A stretch of DNA of 64,000 nucleotides from Stropharia rugosoannulata (GCA_028532985.1 JANCIK010000013.1:1798001-1862000); one strand, 5' to 3'; positions 48,521 to 60,436 are shown, numbered from the stretch's first letter. Notes: generated by a model not told the origin, from the sequence alone. Translations and numbers: made by a program.

Positions 48521-50103
48521 GTCACGAGGCAGAGAACCACGGTGGGCTTGCTTGCGAGGGTGCGAGCCTTTTATCGCGTCCGATACCAGTCATGTTACCT
48601 CTCCACCTGGGAACAGGCTTTAGAGAAATGGGACATAGTGAGGTGAGAATCGCGTTCGATATAGACACACTGGGTCATGCAGATGACGACCGACTGGAAG
48701 CCGCCCGGAAGACTTCCGCTGTTGCTAATAATGTGTATGTATGTGTGATATACCGATGCAAATTTTGTCCCATGCACATCATACAAGCGTTGTGCGAAAA
48801 GAAGGTCCTTGTATGCGTCTGAAATAAGCTTCCTGGCACCAGCTCAACTCTATGATTAGCATTGGGCGGAAACATGCCTGCACCTGTAAGGTATCCACCT
48901 TTTCTATAGCATGTAGGTAGACATCGCAGGCGTTTTCTTTGCTCGTGGACCGTGGTACGAGTTCGCTGTTTGAAGGCCCTCTTTTTTGCCTTCCTCCTTA
49001 GGTTTAGAGAATGCTCGGCAACCGGTCACGGCATTCGTACGTCCTAGATTACATGCCGTGAGGAAATTAAAGTGAAGTCGGTGTCGGAACATGACGTTAA
49101 TGGTTTGAAGTTGGGTTCAAGGACTTGGGAATGTGGTCGGCTAAATAGCAATAGCTATTACATAATTCGCGTGGAATCAAATCAATATTTTTCCGTTTTT
49201 AGTCTTTCTCTTTCCGGATTCGTCTAAGGCGCCTTCGACCGCTTCTCCTCAACACTAGTTGTACGCGCAGGGCCCGGCATCGAGTGTACCAGTCGGTCTC
49301 CAAGTAAGGTACAATTTTCTGGTTCTCACGGCTCAAATGCATATTATTGCTACTCCCTTAAAGCTGGCCAGTGCCAATCCGGTGGCACAAAACTATCGTA
49401 CCGGCTGTAACTGGTTCAAGCTCTGATGATGCGCGGGATTGGGGGGTGATACATAGATCAAGTATGTGCGTGGTCCGATGACGAAATTCAAATTGTGTGC
49501 ACATCCCCCGCGTTGGTGTTGTATGCATTCACCATTATTATTGCGAGGGAAGCCAGGTACTTACCTAGTAGTACGAACTTGGAAGTGAAGCTCTGAATCC
49601 CTGGCCACTAACCATATTTAACATGGTCATGCAAACCCAAAATGTGCTTCAATGGTACCAGAGAGCCTCATACATACATACACATCGATATGGAAACTCT
49701 AACAATGCATTTTATCCGCTCTTCACCATACCAGCCGCATGTAGGGAACCATCATCCATCAGGATTCAGCACGCCAGCCAATCCATCAACGGCCCCATTT
49801 CCAGCGTGCATATCCTATGTAGAGTATGTACGTATATCTATATATACACTAAAATCACGTCCATTCATCTAAGTATCTGTATATGTATTTTGAAGTCTGA
49901 AGTCTGGGCAGTGTAGAACATGGACAACATGCAAATCATCCGTGTATAACAGTCGTGAACGTAAAGACAGCGCAAAGGGTGGGATAGGTAGGTATGCGCG
50001 ACGGTAAGGCTATTAAGGAGGTCGAGGGGAGGTACTACATATGTTCGCTTAGGGAAAAGTGGGTATCGGCAGAACGGGAGAGATAATTATCCTAGGTGTC
50101 TAT
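48521..50103. other. Long intergenic stretch, LEU1 promoter and UGD1 3' side
   Basis: About 1.6 kb without a supportable gene. The LEU1 promoter lies in the first few hundred bases. Short frames at 48366-48875 and 49623-49916 overlap on several frames without motifs. No repeat structure stands out. Confidence 0.45.
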
Positions 50104-52032
50104 TTAGAGAATGGGAGATGGCCTGCCGATGGTGGTGACCTAGTAGAGTGTTTATAAGCTCGATGTCAAATAAAGAGTTAATAACAAACGTACCTTGAAA
50201 CCAATCTTGCGGAGCTTCTCCGCATCGACGAGCAGCCGGCCGTCAAAGACGAACGCGGGCTTGTTCATGCCGGCGTAGACGGCTTCCCAGTCGATCTCCT
50301 TGAACTCCTTCCACTCAGTGGCAATAACGACGGCCTCGGCGTTCTTGCATGCCTCAAGAGCGCTCTTAGAAACGGTCACATGCTTTTTAACTAAGCGTAA
50401 AGTGAAGGGTATAAGCATACAACAAATCGAAAAACGTAGAGCTGACGCACTGGTGTCGAGCTGGGCTTGGGGGCTGGCCTCTTGTAGGTCGAGCCAGATC
50501 TGCTCCTCAGTGACCTGAGGGTCGTACACATTGACAAAGGCCTTCTCCGACTGGAAGTCCTTGATCAGCGTGATGGCGGCTGACTCACGGGTGTCGCCAG
50601 TGTCTGCCTTGAAAGCAAAGCCGAGCACAGCAATGCGCTATTATTAAAGAAAGGAAAGACGCGTGACTATAATTAGCAGCAACGACGATCGGAAATTTTT
50701 TCAACACATACCTTGCCAGTGATGGTGTTGAACAGAGTATCTACGACGCGCTTGGAGAAGCGTCTCTTTTGGTACTCGTTCATCTCTACAACCTGGCGCC
50801 AGTAGGCAGCAACTTCGGGGAGATGCAGGCTCTCGCTGAGGTACACAAGGTTGAGAATGTCCTTCTGGAAGCATGATCCACCAAAGCCGACGGAAGCCTT
50901 GAGGAATTTGGGGCCGATACGTGAATCGTAGCCAATGGCGTGAGCTACCTCATCAATGTTGGCACCAGTGGCCTCGCAGATGGCCGAAAGGGCGTTGACT
51001 GATGAGATACGCTGAGCAAGCATGGCGTTAGCGGCAAGCTTGGAAAGCTCAGACGACCATAGGCCAACGGTAAGAATTCGTTCAGCGCTGTACAAGCCGG
51101 TAAGGTATGGATCTGCTAGATCATAGATAGACACTCACGGTACCCAATTGGCATAGACAGCGCTGAGGCTCTGGCATGCACTAATACCCTCGGGAGTTTG
51201 AAGGGATCCGATCAAGACGCGATCCGGGCTGAAGAGGTCAGAAATGGCCGTTCCCTCTGCAAGGAACTCTGGGTTAGAGAGAATATCAAAGCGGCAGTTG
51301 GGCTTGGAGTTAGCTTCGAGGATAGTGCGCATTGATTCAGCGGTGCGGCATGGCACGGTCGATTTCTCAACAACAATCTTGTTCGAGGTGGCAACGGTGG
51401 CAATACGGCGGGTAGCAAGCTCAACGTAGCTGAAGGAAACGCGTCGGATAGGTTTTGCGATTAGTATCATGAAGAATGATGATATGCGGCCGCAGAGCCA
51501 AATCTAATGCACTTACTTGAGGTCTGCAGCAAATCCTGCACCTACACCGCTCTTCTTGGTGGGGGTGTTAACACTGACGAAAATAAGGTCGGCTTCCTCG
51601 ATCGCCTTGTCGACATCAGTGGAGAAGAAAAGATTGCGGCCGCGGGCTTGGCGAACGACTTCCTCAAGACCAGGCTCGTAGATGGGTAGGGCAAAGTCGG
51701 GGCTGTTCCACGCATCAATACGTGTCTTGTTGAGGTCAACAATGGTGACCGTGATGTGGGGGCACTTGAGGGCGATGACAGCGCAGGTAGGTCCGCCTGC
51801 AGAAAGAGAACATAGGGGGTCAGCATCTCTCTGAGCGCCCAACGGCGGGCACGCCCGGGTCCCGCCACGTCGAGCGGGATGTTAGGGGCGTCCCGGTGCA
51901 AAAGCTGCTCACCGACGTAGCCAGCACCAACTGGACAGGCGGACAGAAAGAGAGGGATGAGTACGGCGTTAAGCGATATAGGGCGTCGAGATACGCACTG
52001 CAGCAGATTTTGGAAACCTTGACGGGGGCCAT
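50104..52032 (-). CDS. UGD1: UDP-glucose 6-dehydrogenase
   Basis: The enzyme oxidises UDP-glucose twice with NAD to UDP-glucuronate, feeding glucuronate- and xylose-containing wall or capsule glycans. The Rossmann start [17 protein letters not shown] is assembled from three exons, one only 18 bases long. [34 protein letters not shown] and [20 protein letters not shown] follow. The catalytic Cys lies in [37 protein letters not shown] and VFDGRLLVD follow in the UDP-binding domain. The last exon gives [11 protein letters not shown] before the stop. Length is about 465 residues, normal for the family. Codons are uniform and G/C-ending, unlike the A/T-rich neighbours, as expected of a strongly expressed gene. 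The start MAPVKVSKI uses the ATG at 52032. Confidence 0.96.
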
Positions 52033-53322
52033 TGTGAGAGGAGTGGTGAAGGAGATGGTGGAGGTTGTTGAAAAAGAAGAGGATTTAAGGAAACGCGTCA
52101 AATAAATGAAAAGATTAAGTATGAAGTCGAACTAGTTTTATTCCGAGCACCTTATGTCATTCGTGTCCTTTTATAGTGTTCTTCCGTCATCGGCCCATCG
52201 GCACCTCTTTCCCCCCTAAATTTGTTCCTTGGGCTGTTCCTTGGGCCTGGCCAATTCATTCACGATGAACCTGCAGAACACAGACTCCCGCCCACATACA
52301 TACCTCTGCTTGCACTCTGCTTGCCTTTGAATTTTTCTCTATGGATAGAGTGATAAAGGTATGACGTTTCCTTGGCATTGGCATTTGCACTATTTTAGTG
52401 ACTTTAGTGAGAAATATGCTTCTCAAGTTTCAACCATCACGTCCTCGACCTGCATTCGCCTCCTGTCTGACATCTCGCCATCTCTCTTGCTGCTCGCCTC
52501 GATGCAATTTATGTGCATACATCTACCTAGGGTTCCCTAGTTGGAGCCTGCGCTTATAGCGCACGCTCAAGGATACAACTCGCACCAATAATAAGCAGTC
52601 AGGCGTCAAGTTTGCCCGTGTTCTGGATCGCGTTCACCTGTCCGCGATTACACGCTATGCCAAGACTAAGCCGAATTGCGCCCTTGATATCGGAATTTGT
52701 CAACCCTATGCTGCACGTTTCATAAACGTGTCTGTAGCAATTGTCCTTGCCTTTGTGAGCACAACGTTATGACCTACATATGTAATCACCCCTTCTAATG
52801 TTTTCGTTTTCTATCGAGGCTTTTACCCTGTTTAATGCGCATTTAATCGTACACGAGCTGTGTAATGAGGACATGTACGTACATGAACGCCCTCGACACA
52901 GAAATGGCGCATACATGAACTTGTTGAATCGTTCTACAGCTAATATAAACTTCAGATCGCAAATTCAAGAATGTCAATAAGTGGTAGACGGTGAGGCTTC
53001 ATTTCATAGGTAATGTAACAAATTATGAACTCCTTAAAGTCACTAAAATGTAGGACACATTCTTTTAAAGCGAACAGAAGACACATAAACGTATGTTGAA
53101 GTGTATATCTCAACGTTTTCGAAGCAAAAAAAGGCGCATATATTACGCATATACTACATGCCTTCAGCAAGCAGGTTCGTTCGTTCAAAGGAGCGGTTTC
53201 TGCACGATAAGGCATCACATTTGGTCAACCTTCACAACTTTTGCCGCGCGATGGCTCCCTATGCTACGTGCTTAATTCAGGACTGGGTTGCAAAAACACA
53301 TTGACCTTATATGTATAGGAGA
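52033..53322. other. UGD1 promoter and long spacer, no gene recognised
   Basis: About 1.3 kb with pyrimidine-rich stretches near 52200-52480 in the expected UGD1 promoter area. No supportable frame or repeat was seen; a minus-strand frame at 52952-53218 is Cys-rich but without a motif. Confidence 0.45.
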
Positions 53323-55062
53323 CTACTGGAATGCGGCTAACGCATCGTGCATGGTTTCTACCTCCTTCCATTTGGCAAACTTGAGCACTAAACCAGCATC
53401 CATCTCCTTTCGCATACACTTCCGTATAACGGCGGCCATCTCATCGTTCTCATACCTCAATCCTAAGAATGAGATTTTTGAGACCATCTCAACGTTGGCG
53501 GCCTCAATGCAGCGCGGCACTTCGCGTGCCTCCATGAGGTGGCCTCGCTGCCAACGCTGCTTGACGGCATCGATAACGCCTATGAATGGGCAGCCCTTCG
53601 CGTGGAACTCGAGGTGGATCAAAAATGGCATGTGTCTATGCCGTTCGTTGAGGCTGAGCAGCCGCCCCAGTGCCTCGCCTATTTCGTCTCCGTCTTCGTC
53701 GCGTAGACACATCTTCAGGGTTGTGATCATTGGCACGCGGTGTGCGATTAGTGCGATGGAAGGTGCATGCATCTTCTCCGCCTCGAGTTCTAATGTTGCC
53801 AGGGAATGGCCCGACCGACCCAGGAAACCAGTGACGCCTTGAATGTCGAGCTCGACTCCTGTAATCTCCACGAGCTTCATATCTTTGAGCATCGGCGCCC
53901 GCCCGATACGCTCAAGGACCGCAGACGTACACGAGATGAGCTTGAGTGACTGAAGCCATTTAAGCTCAAAGTCTACGCCGGCGATGTCTGCCACCCCTTG
54001 CGCGTTGTAAACGTCGCGCACTACGAGCGTGCGCAACGCCGGCGTGCGCTGGAGAAGCGCCAGAAGCGTACTTGCGCGCGTGTCGCCCACGCGCAGCTCC
54101 GTCAGCGCGGCGAATGCCATGTCCATGTCCGCGTTCACGTTGAACTGGTGAAACCCGCACAGCTGCAGTCTCTGCAGGCCCCGCGCGCTGCGCAGGAAGG
54201 CTGCGTCGATCTGTGCGAGCGCGGTCCGCCCGCTCGATGCCACGGCACAGAGCGATGCCGTGCGCAGACCCGTGAGCGCCAGTGTCCCCCCGCCGTCACC
54301 ACCGGCCCCGAGAAGCGCAGCGCAGTTGTACGGCACAAAGGCGTTGATGCTTGTCCACCGGTGCGCTGCGCGCGCGAGCACGCGGAAGAGCGGCGCGGTG
54401 AATCTGTTCCATCGCACCAATGACGGCCAGGAGCGCTCCCGCCTGCATACGACCGTCAGTGGGAGATCCCGCGATCGGTCGATCCACTCCTGCAGGAGCT
54501 GAGCGCCTGCAACTGCAGCTTCGATGCGCGGGTACACCGTCTCGGGCGCGAGGCAGCGTGGGACACCGCCTCCGTTCGTTGCCCAGAACTGGTCGTTCAG
54601 CCAGATGGCCTGGTGGGCGACGCTAGTGTGCATACGCACAGGGCAGTTGGGGCGCAGTACCGCTGCGGTATAGATCGCTGTTAATGTTGGATATATGTCG
54701 ATGTAGGTCCAGAGCGCCGGGGTGCTCCAGGCTGCGCGGCGCAGGTACGCGCAGATGTGGCCCAGCTTGAGGGGCGACTCGGGGTGGGCGGCGGGGGGCG
54801 GGAAACGCAGGGAGGTATGCTCCCAATGCCACCATTGCGAGGGTTCTGGAGGTGAACAAACGAAGAAAAATATCTCGCCGATTATTTCCACAGGGAGGTC
54901 AGTTAACGTAACGGTGAATAATGGACTCGGGTGCACCCCAGTGTCTTGGGTATGCAGAGCGGTGTTCCGCGCATCCTCTGTCCAGTGTTCCACGTACTCG
55001 TCTAGCGCGGCGAGGTAGCGTTGTGCAAGTTCGGTAGTCAAGTTGATTGGGGAGTCCATCAT
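53323..55062 (-). CDS. F-box-like protein with leucine-rich repeat region
   Basis: A single-exon gene of 579 codons if begun at MMDSPINLTTELAQRYL (55062), or 628 if begun at the upstream ATG at 55209. The F-box is TLTDLPVEIIGEIFFFVCS, followed by LKLGHICAYLRRAAWSTPALW, the H-I-C-x-x-W-R-x-x-A-W type linker common in Agaricomycete F-box proteins. Next come irregular leucine-rich repeats (LQRLQLCGFHQF, LTELRVGDTR, LRTLVVRDVY, LKWLQSLKL). Such proteins act as substrate receptors of SCF ubiquitin ligases; the substrate is unknown. The downstream start is preferred because the upstream extension lacks family features and is rich in non-conserved Gly/Arg. The gene is in tandem with a related gene 0.4 kb upstream. 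Confidence 0.78.
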   Translation of the reverse strand: MMDSPINLTTELAQRYLAALDEYVEHWTEDARNTALHTQDTGVHPSPLFTVTLTDLPVEIIGEIFFFVCSPPEPSQWWHWEHTSLRFPPPAAHPESPLKLGHICAYLRRAAWSTPALWTYIDIYPTLTAIYTAAVLRPNCPVRMHTSVAHQAIWLNDQFWATNGGGVPRCLAPETVYPRIEAAVAGAQLLQEWIDRSRDLPLTVVCRRERSWPSLVRWNRFTAPLFRVLARAAHRWTSINAFVPYNCAALLGAGGDGGGTLALTGLRTASLCAVASSGRTALAQIDAAFLRSARGLQRLQLCGFHQFNVNADMDMAFAALTELRVGDTRASTLLALLQRTPALRTLVVRDVYNAQGVADIAGVDFELKWLQSLKLISCTSAVLERIGRAPMLKDMKLVEITGVELDIQGVTGFLGRSGHSLATLELEAEKMHAPSIALIAHRVPMITTLKMCLRDEDGDEIGEALGRLLSLNERHRHMPFLIHLEFHAKGCPFIGVIDAVKQRWQRGHLMEAREVPRCIEAANVEMVSKISFLGLRYENDEMAAVIRKCMRKEMDAGLVLKFAKWKEVETMHDALAAFQ

Positions 55063-55496
55063 CCCTTTGATACTGACCCATTGCACTATCCTAGTACTTA
55101 AGCTCTGACAACGTCCACCCCTTTGCCGTCTATCCGCAATGGGCAGAAAGTCTATCAGTGATACTTCATATGCTCCTCCGAAAATGAGGCACGGGCTATA
55201 ATTGCTCATCCGGGCTCAGATCTAACTGTGGTCACTGGTCGCTCAGGCAGAGTTATTGTCTGAGGTCGGCGGGAACTCCAAACGGTAACTGTGTGTCTAT
55301 TCGACCAACTGATGTCAGTGCTTGCTTGCCGCTTACTCTTATTGACACCGCAACTGGAACCTAACGGATGATTGCATTGGCTGCTAGTACTGTGTAAAGG
55401 TCAATTATTTGCAGGTAAGTACTGGTAATCACGCTTTAGATTAAATGGCCGGCTGATGCTGAATTATCTTTGCATAAATATACAGATTCATGGGTA
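55063..55496. other. Spacer between two F-box-like genes
   Basis: Contains the alternative ATG of the downstream gene and presumably its promoter. Nothing else recognised. Confidence 0.4.
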
Positions 55497-56846
55497 TCAT
55501 GTAGAACAAGACTTGGGAATCTTGGAAAAACGTACGGCTTTCGCCGACTTTCCTAACAACATTGGAACATCAAAGACGGATAAGGTGTCACTCCTGCTCG
55601 GATATTCCTGGACCCAACTATGCTTTACCGAGTGCAGGAGAGGATCAAAAGGCTCACACAATCCAGAGAGGCAAAAGCGCCGCAGCTCTGGAAGATCGCC
55701 TTCCAGCCTCTCTGCGAGGCTTGTCAAAAACGCTGTTGGCTGCTTGATACCCGTTACCACTACATTCAGCTCTTTGAGAGAGGGTACATAGGCGAGAAGC
55801 GCGGAAATACACTCCTTGCCTATCCCGATTACCGTCAACGACTGCAGTAGTGGGCCGTGTTTCTCAATGAACGGCTCGATTGACCTTGAATTGAGCGGAA
55901 CCCTGTTTCCATCGAGGCGGAAGTTTCTAAGCTGTGGTGCTTGTACGCCGTTCAAGAGATCGGCAGCCGCCCGGACATTCGAGATGGCCAGAGAATTTAG
56001 GTTCTGAAGCGCAATAGTGTCGGGAGCGGAATGCAGAGACACAACGCCGCCGGTTGCCGGACTGATGTCGGCCAAAAATAGCGTCTGCAGGTTGGGCGTC
56101 TGGGCCAGGATCAAAATGACGGTGCACATCGACGTCTCGCTGACAGTCAGCCTGGTCAGCTGAGTGTACGGCGCGGAAGGCGGTTGGAACTGGGGCAGGT
56201 GGACGGTGAGTTCTTCTAACTTCGGACAGTTGCGTAGGAAGGTGTAGTTGTGACCGACGGCGCCGCCACTGACTCCGCGTAATACGGCACTCCGCAGGGA
56301 AGGGAGTCGGTCGCAGATATTGTTCATGCGCAACGCGCAGAAGCTGTGGGGAATGAAGAGGTCGATGCGCTCCCAGCGGTGATACTCGCTTGCGATCAGA
56401 TGAAACAAGGGGAGCGTTTGCTCGCCCCAGTTTCTAACGGCGCCTATTGCACCTATCTCGTCGCGCCTGAAGATTATGGTGAGCGGGAGGTTTTTTGACC
56501 TATGGAGCCAGTCGCGGAGGAGATCTGCAAAAGCGGCTGTGTTGCAGAACGGGAGAACGAGGTCCACATAACTCCACAGTGACGGCGTGGACCAGGCCAA
56601 CTCCCGCCACCTCCCACATATTTTTCCTAAGAGGAGGGGAGACGAAAAAGATGGAGAGTCGGAATAAAACGAGCCTGTTGCTGCCGATGGAGGTCGTTCG
56701 CCGAAGAGAGTAAATATCTGGATGAGTATTTCTGGAGGAAGTAAATCTATGGGACTTTCCCATGGGAAATTCGTGCCACAACGTGTGGACGGTGCTAAAT
56801 TGACCCCAGAGGCCACACACGCGGTCGCGACACCAGTGGAAAGCAT
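55497..56846 (-). CDS. F-box-like protein with leucine-rich repeat region
   Basis: A single-exon gene of 449 residues. The F-box helix is SPIDLLPPEILIQIFTLFGE, then LLLGKICGRWRELAWSTPSLWSY, the canonical linker. A repeat region follows with PKLEELTVHLPQ, TQLTRLTVSET, PNLQTLFLADI, LNSLAISNVR, PQLRNFRLDG and PSLKELNVVV. It belongs to the same broad class as the gene 434 bases downstream, but their sequences differ widely outside the F-box, so this is not a recent duplicate. The role would be recruitment of a target to an SCF ligase. The N-terminus MLSTGVATACVASGV is unusual; translation might start further on, but no better ATG precedes the F-box. Confidence 0.78.
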   Translation of the reverse strand: MLSTGVATACVASGVNLAPSTRCGTNFPWESPIDLLPPEILIQIFTLFGERPPSAATGSFYSDSPSFSSPLLLGKICGRWRELAWSTPSLWSYVDLVLPFCNTAAFADLLRDWLHRSKNLPLTIIFRRDEIGAIGAVRNWGEQTLPLFHLIASEYHRWERIDLFIPHSFCALRMNNICDRLPSLRSAVLRGVSGGAVGHNYTFLRNCPKLEELTVHLPQFQPPSAPYTQLTRLTVSETSMCTVILILAQTPNLQTLFLADISPATGGVVSLHSAPDTIALQNLNSLAISNVRAAADLLNGVQAPQLRNFRLDGNRVPLNSRSIEPFIEKHGPLLQSLTVIGIGKECISALLAYVPSLKELNVVVTGIKQPTAFLTSLAERLEGDLPELRRFCLSGLCEPFDPLLHSVKHSWVQEYPSRSDTLSVFDVPMLLGKSAKAVRFSKIPKSCST

Positions 56847-57602
56847 CGCGTAGAAGATAACGAATAGAAAAGTAGTTTCATTCTACGATGGTATGCAAGG
56901 CTCTACTTATATATGTGAGCTAGACGTCAGGCGACTTACACGGGCGGACTTAATTACTCTCCCGTCTCCACGGTTAATGTGCATACTTGCCAATATTAAT
57001 AGTGTGCATGAAACACTCATTGTTGGAATAATTTTATCCGCATCCGCCAGAAGCCTCCATGGATATATATTATTGTAAGCTACGCAGCTTGCGCCTAGCC
57101 ATTTCCTGATCATCGGTCATTTCCAAGTTTTTAAAGGAAGTCGGCCGTATGTACTAAGTCACTTAAAACATGTGCTACTGATAGATGGAGTGTTAGTATA
57201 CACCGAGTTATCGTTGCATGCATGGGAATGCACGAGCGTGCAGGTGAGCGTGCGGTGAGTGCGCGTAATCATGCCATAAGCGTGGCAAGTGCCTCCAGCA
57301 GCAAAAAGAAAAGGAAACCGGCATGCACGGCGGCAATCCTGCGGCACCGTCATAGGATCAAGTTGCCGGGCACCGTAAAAAGTTCGCTCCTTTGAACTTA
57401 GCGTCAAAGTCCTCTCCGAGTCCGCGATTACACAAATGCGCGTGACACGTTATTCAGATATAAGTATGTACATAATCTTCTATCGGGAAGAAAGCAGACA
57501 GTAGAGAGCAGGAAAATGGAAAAGAAATTGCTACCTTTGACGAGAGGGCCAAGTAACCAGTGAACGACCGTTTGAAGACAATGGACATCGACTACCGCGT
57601 CT
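56847..57602. other. Intergenic stretch, nothing recognised
   Basis: About 760 bases between two minus-strand genes, with no frame of coding character. GTGCG/CGTGC words at 57225-57270 are slightly repetitive. Confidence 0.4.
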
Positions 57603-58755
57603 TCACTCCACTCGGTCATGTTCTTCTTCCCCACTCTGATATGTTGTCCTTCTCGTCAAATTAGTCTCAGGGTTGGTTACACCTGTTGCCACCGGAGCGG
57701 TCTCCTGCACCTCTCCCTCCCCGCGAGTCGAATCATCTGGATCACCGTGTCTACGTTCTGTTGCACTTTGACTGTTCATTCCAGATGCCGCAGTCTCAAA
57801 GGCCGAGTACAAAGCCTTTCCTAGAGTGACGGCGATGTCGCGCATGGAGAGCAAGACGGGACCAGCCTCCCTTGCTCCTTGAGCCGCGTACGTAGCGACT
57901 GCGTTCGCCCCTTGGACAATCGCTGTCCAGTCGACATCTCTCAAGGATTGGGGTAACTCAACCGTAGACGGCAATCCGTTGTTGGGGAGCTTGCTTATCT
58001 ATATCCTATATCAATACTGAATGAACACAGTAGTGAGTGGATTCGACTGACAATGAATTTAGATGCACCGTTGGCGGCTACCAAGAGCCCGGTGGCCATC
58101 CCCGCTAAAGGGATAGTGGCGAGAAGTACTATGGCGAGTTTAAAGAATACTGCGAGGCCCGAGATCATTCAGCTTCAGTTGCGGATAAAAGCAAAAAGGT
58201 ACATACATGACAGTAATCCTCCCATCACGACGAAGACCACAGCGATAGAAATAGTGAAGATTGACCAAAGGACTAGCGTTGAGGCGGAGAGTATGCTAAA
58301 TTGATGCTCAGTACTTCAAGAAGAGGATTACACAGTAAATTGGAATTGGCTTACAAGAATCCCGCAACCAGGGCAAAAGCGAGTAAAGCAGGCGTTGCAA
58401 CGATAGCCTTTTATTATAAAAATTAGGATGAGGGACGTGAATGTGGGGGACGTGAATGTGGAGGGAAGCGACATGACTTACAGCTACCCGTGGATTACTG
58501 TCGCATGTTTCCAAGAACGCCTTGATTGCAGGCTTTACAACGTCGTCCAAAAATCTTTACGGGCAAGTTAGCGCCAAATGGAATGACAGAAAGGCTTGGG
58601 TGTCCATACCCATTTGCGAACCGCTTATACTTCTCAATCCTCTCCACCAAAGTGGCTCGAATCGGAGGCTGAGGTACTTGTGCACCTGCAGCCTCAGGAA
58701 GAACTGCAGGTGTCCCTGGGGACTGGGGCTGTTCAAGACTGACTGAAGTAGACAT
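57603..58755 (-). CDS. Membrane protein with clustered hydrophobic hairpins, family uncertain
   Basis: Five short introns splice to a protein of about 300 residues. A soluble start (MSTSVSLEQPQSPGT, then LVERIEKYKRFAN) is followed by DFLDDVVKPAIKAFLETC. Three or four closely spaced hydrophobic segments come next: AIVATPALLAFALVAGFL, LVLWSIFTISIAVVFVVMGG and KLAIVLLATIPLAGMATGLL. A hydrophilic acidic tail (GDPDDSTRGEGE) ends the protein. The layout of an amphipathic lead-in and packed short spans resembles lipid-droplet hairpin proteins of the promethin/LDAF1-LDO group, but no motif proves this. ER or lipid-droplet membrane is a guess from topology. The junctions (FAN|DFLDD, RVA|AIVAT, FI|LPNNG) all keep frame. 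Confidence 0.62.
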
Positions 58756-59719
58756 TGTATGTTGAAGATGAAGGGCACAACTCAATCGAGCTTATATGAA
58801 TGGTTCATGTGAACACGTTGACAGGATCTGCGCAGCTCTAAAAACACGCGCATACCGGTGCCGCAGCACCGCTTCGCGTTCAGCGTATTGCTGCGGAGAT
58901 GGACCAGGGCGCCTGATAGTACAGATGACTGCACCGGCTTTGACGTTATCTTAGGCTATGAGTTTTAGCTTTTAATTCAAATGCCTAATAAAGTACTTTG
59001 GAATATGTAGGCTGGTACACCCTGGTATACCCAGAGCTATGCACTATTTTGAGCGGTTTGTAGTATGATTGCATTCAATGCAAGTGTAATCGGGTATCTC
59101 CGAGTGGCATAAAATTAGGCGCCGTTGTGTGTGCCGCCGTAACGCGTAAGATGCCATGACAGGGAAGACCAGAATTCAAACCTGCGGTTTGATAATCGAA
59201 TCGAAAGCGACAACATTGAATAAACAACTTGCACATACCACTGACATACCAACTTCTTCCAACTAAGTAGTACTTCAAACGTCGGTCTCTTGACTCTTTC
59301 TTCTTCTTAATCTTATACTAAATAGCCAGACGACATGCATGCATGTCCAATCGAGGACCCAATGACGTAGTGATACGCTGAAGCTCTCTATGAGCGCGTA
59401 TGCGTGCGAGGCTGTTTCACACGGCTTCTAACCAACCCAAAACGACGCAGGACGAAGACGAAGATGAGACGCAAAATAAGACAAAACTACGAGGAGTGTA
59501 AGCTGCAACGACAGCTTCGAACCACTCCTGGACGCGGGACGCAACGGGGACGCAAACTAGAACGCAAAGGGATGCGCTAAGACGACGCAAAACGAGGGGA
59601 AAACTCTTCCTTTTCTTTTTCTACTACATACATCATAAGTATTTAAATATGTACATTAGTAATACAGCTAAATGGAACAAGAAAAGTCTAGAAAATGAAA
59701 GGAACAGTAAGAGAGTATT
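58756..59719. other. Gene-poor stretch with GACGCAAAAC-like micro-repeats
   Basis: No gene is seen. Between about 59437 and 59602 the words ACGACGCA, GACGCAAA and GACGCAAC recur on one strand (about ten times) in a purine-rich context. A motif resembling a tRNA B box at about 59170 has no matching A box. The repeat element follows immediately. Confidence 0.45.
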
Positions 59720-59728
59720 GTAAAAGGA
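59720..59728. repeat. Target-site duplication, left copy
   Basis: The nine bases GTAAAAGGA directly abut the left inverted repeat and recur exactly at 60437-60445. Confidence 0.75.
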
Positions 59729-60436
59729 GGATTATTCTACCTTGAAACCCTGTTTCTTGGGGTTTCAATGTACCTTACCTTGAAACCAGGTTTCTTGGGA
59801 TTTCTACCAAGCCAAACACATCTCGGCAACACTCGGCTTGTCAAATACTTCGAGCTCCGACAAGTACAATGACGCATTCACTAAGAAAGACACATGGCCC
59901 CTGTTTACCTGGGAATTTATCAAAACGACGCCTTGTAACTAGTAAAAAAGAAAGATTAGGAGATGGTTGTGCATACTCCTTGAAGCTAAGATAGAGAGAC
60001 ATTATGGGCTGTACTTTTTTTGAGGCATCAAGCAAGAATGAATAAAAATGTATGCATGCATTCGACGGAAGCAAAATGGAACTACATAAGTCCTATAGTA
60101 AACTAAAGCAATGATCAGAACCTAGAGCATGGACAAGAAACAATGTTTACTTACCTAAAGAGTAACCAGAGACAGAGATATGGTGGGTAGTCAGATACTC
60201 GAGGAACAGTACAAATGATAACTAGAGAGTTGGTAGGCCAGGTCGGTTCAGTGCATGTCTGCCGCGTCATTGAGAGTGCCTAACATAGCTGGCACACACG
60301 GCATGTCAAGCTCGGCATAGTTCGGCAAGAAAGCTATGCCATACAACCTACAAATATTGCACTGAAGGCTAACTGATGGGTTTCTGTTGAAACCCTGGGT
60401 TTCAACGAGAAACAGGGTTTCAAGGTAGAATAATCC
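59729..60436. mobile_element. Non-autonomous DNA transposon (MITE-like), 9 bp target duplication
   Basis: The element begins GGATTATTCTACCTTGAAAC and ends with the exact inverse; the terminal inverted repeats match for about 28 bases. Each end also carries sub-terminal repeats of TTGAAACCCxGGTTTC, palindromic words in both orientations. It is flanked by a perfect 9-base direct repeat. It is 708 bases long with no transposase frame. A 9-base duplication is typical of Mutator-like elements; an 8-base duplication would suggest hAT, but the flanks match at nine. The interior is AT-rich with CTCGGCA words. Confidence 0.8.

Noticed and set aside
59070..59230. tRNA-like box motifs
   Set aside because: A B-box-like word is present but no A box, acceptor stem or anticodon arm can be folded around it.
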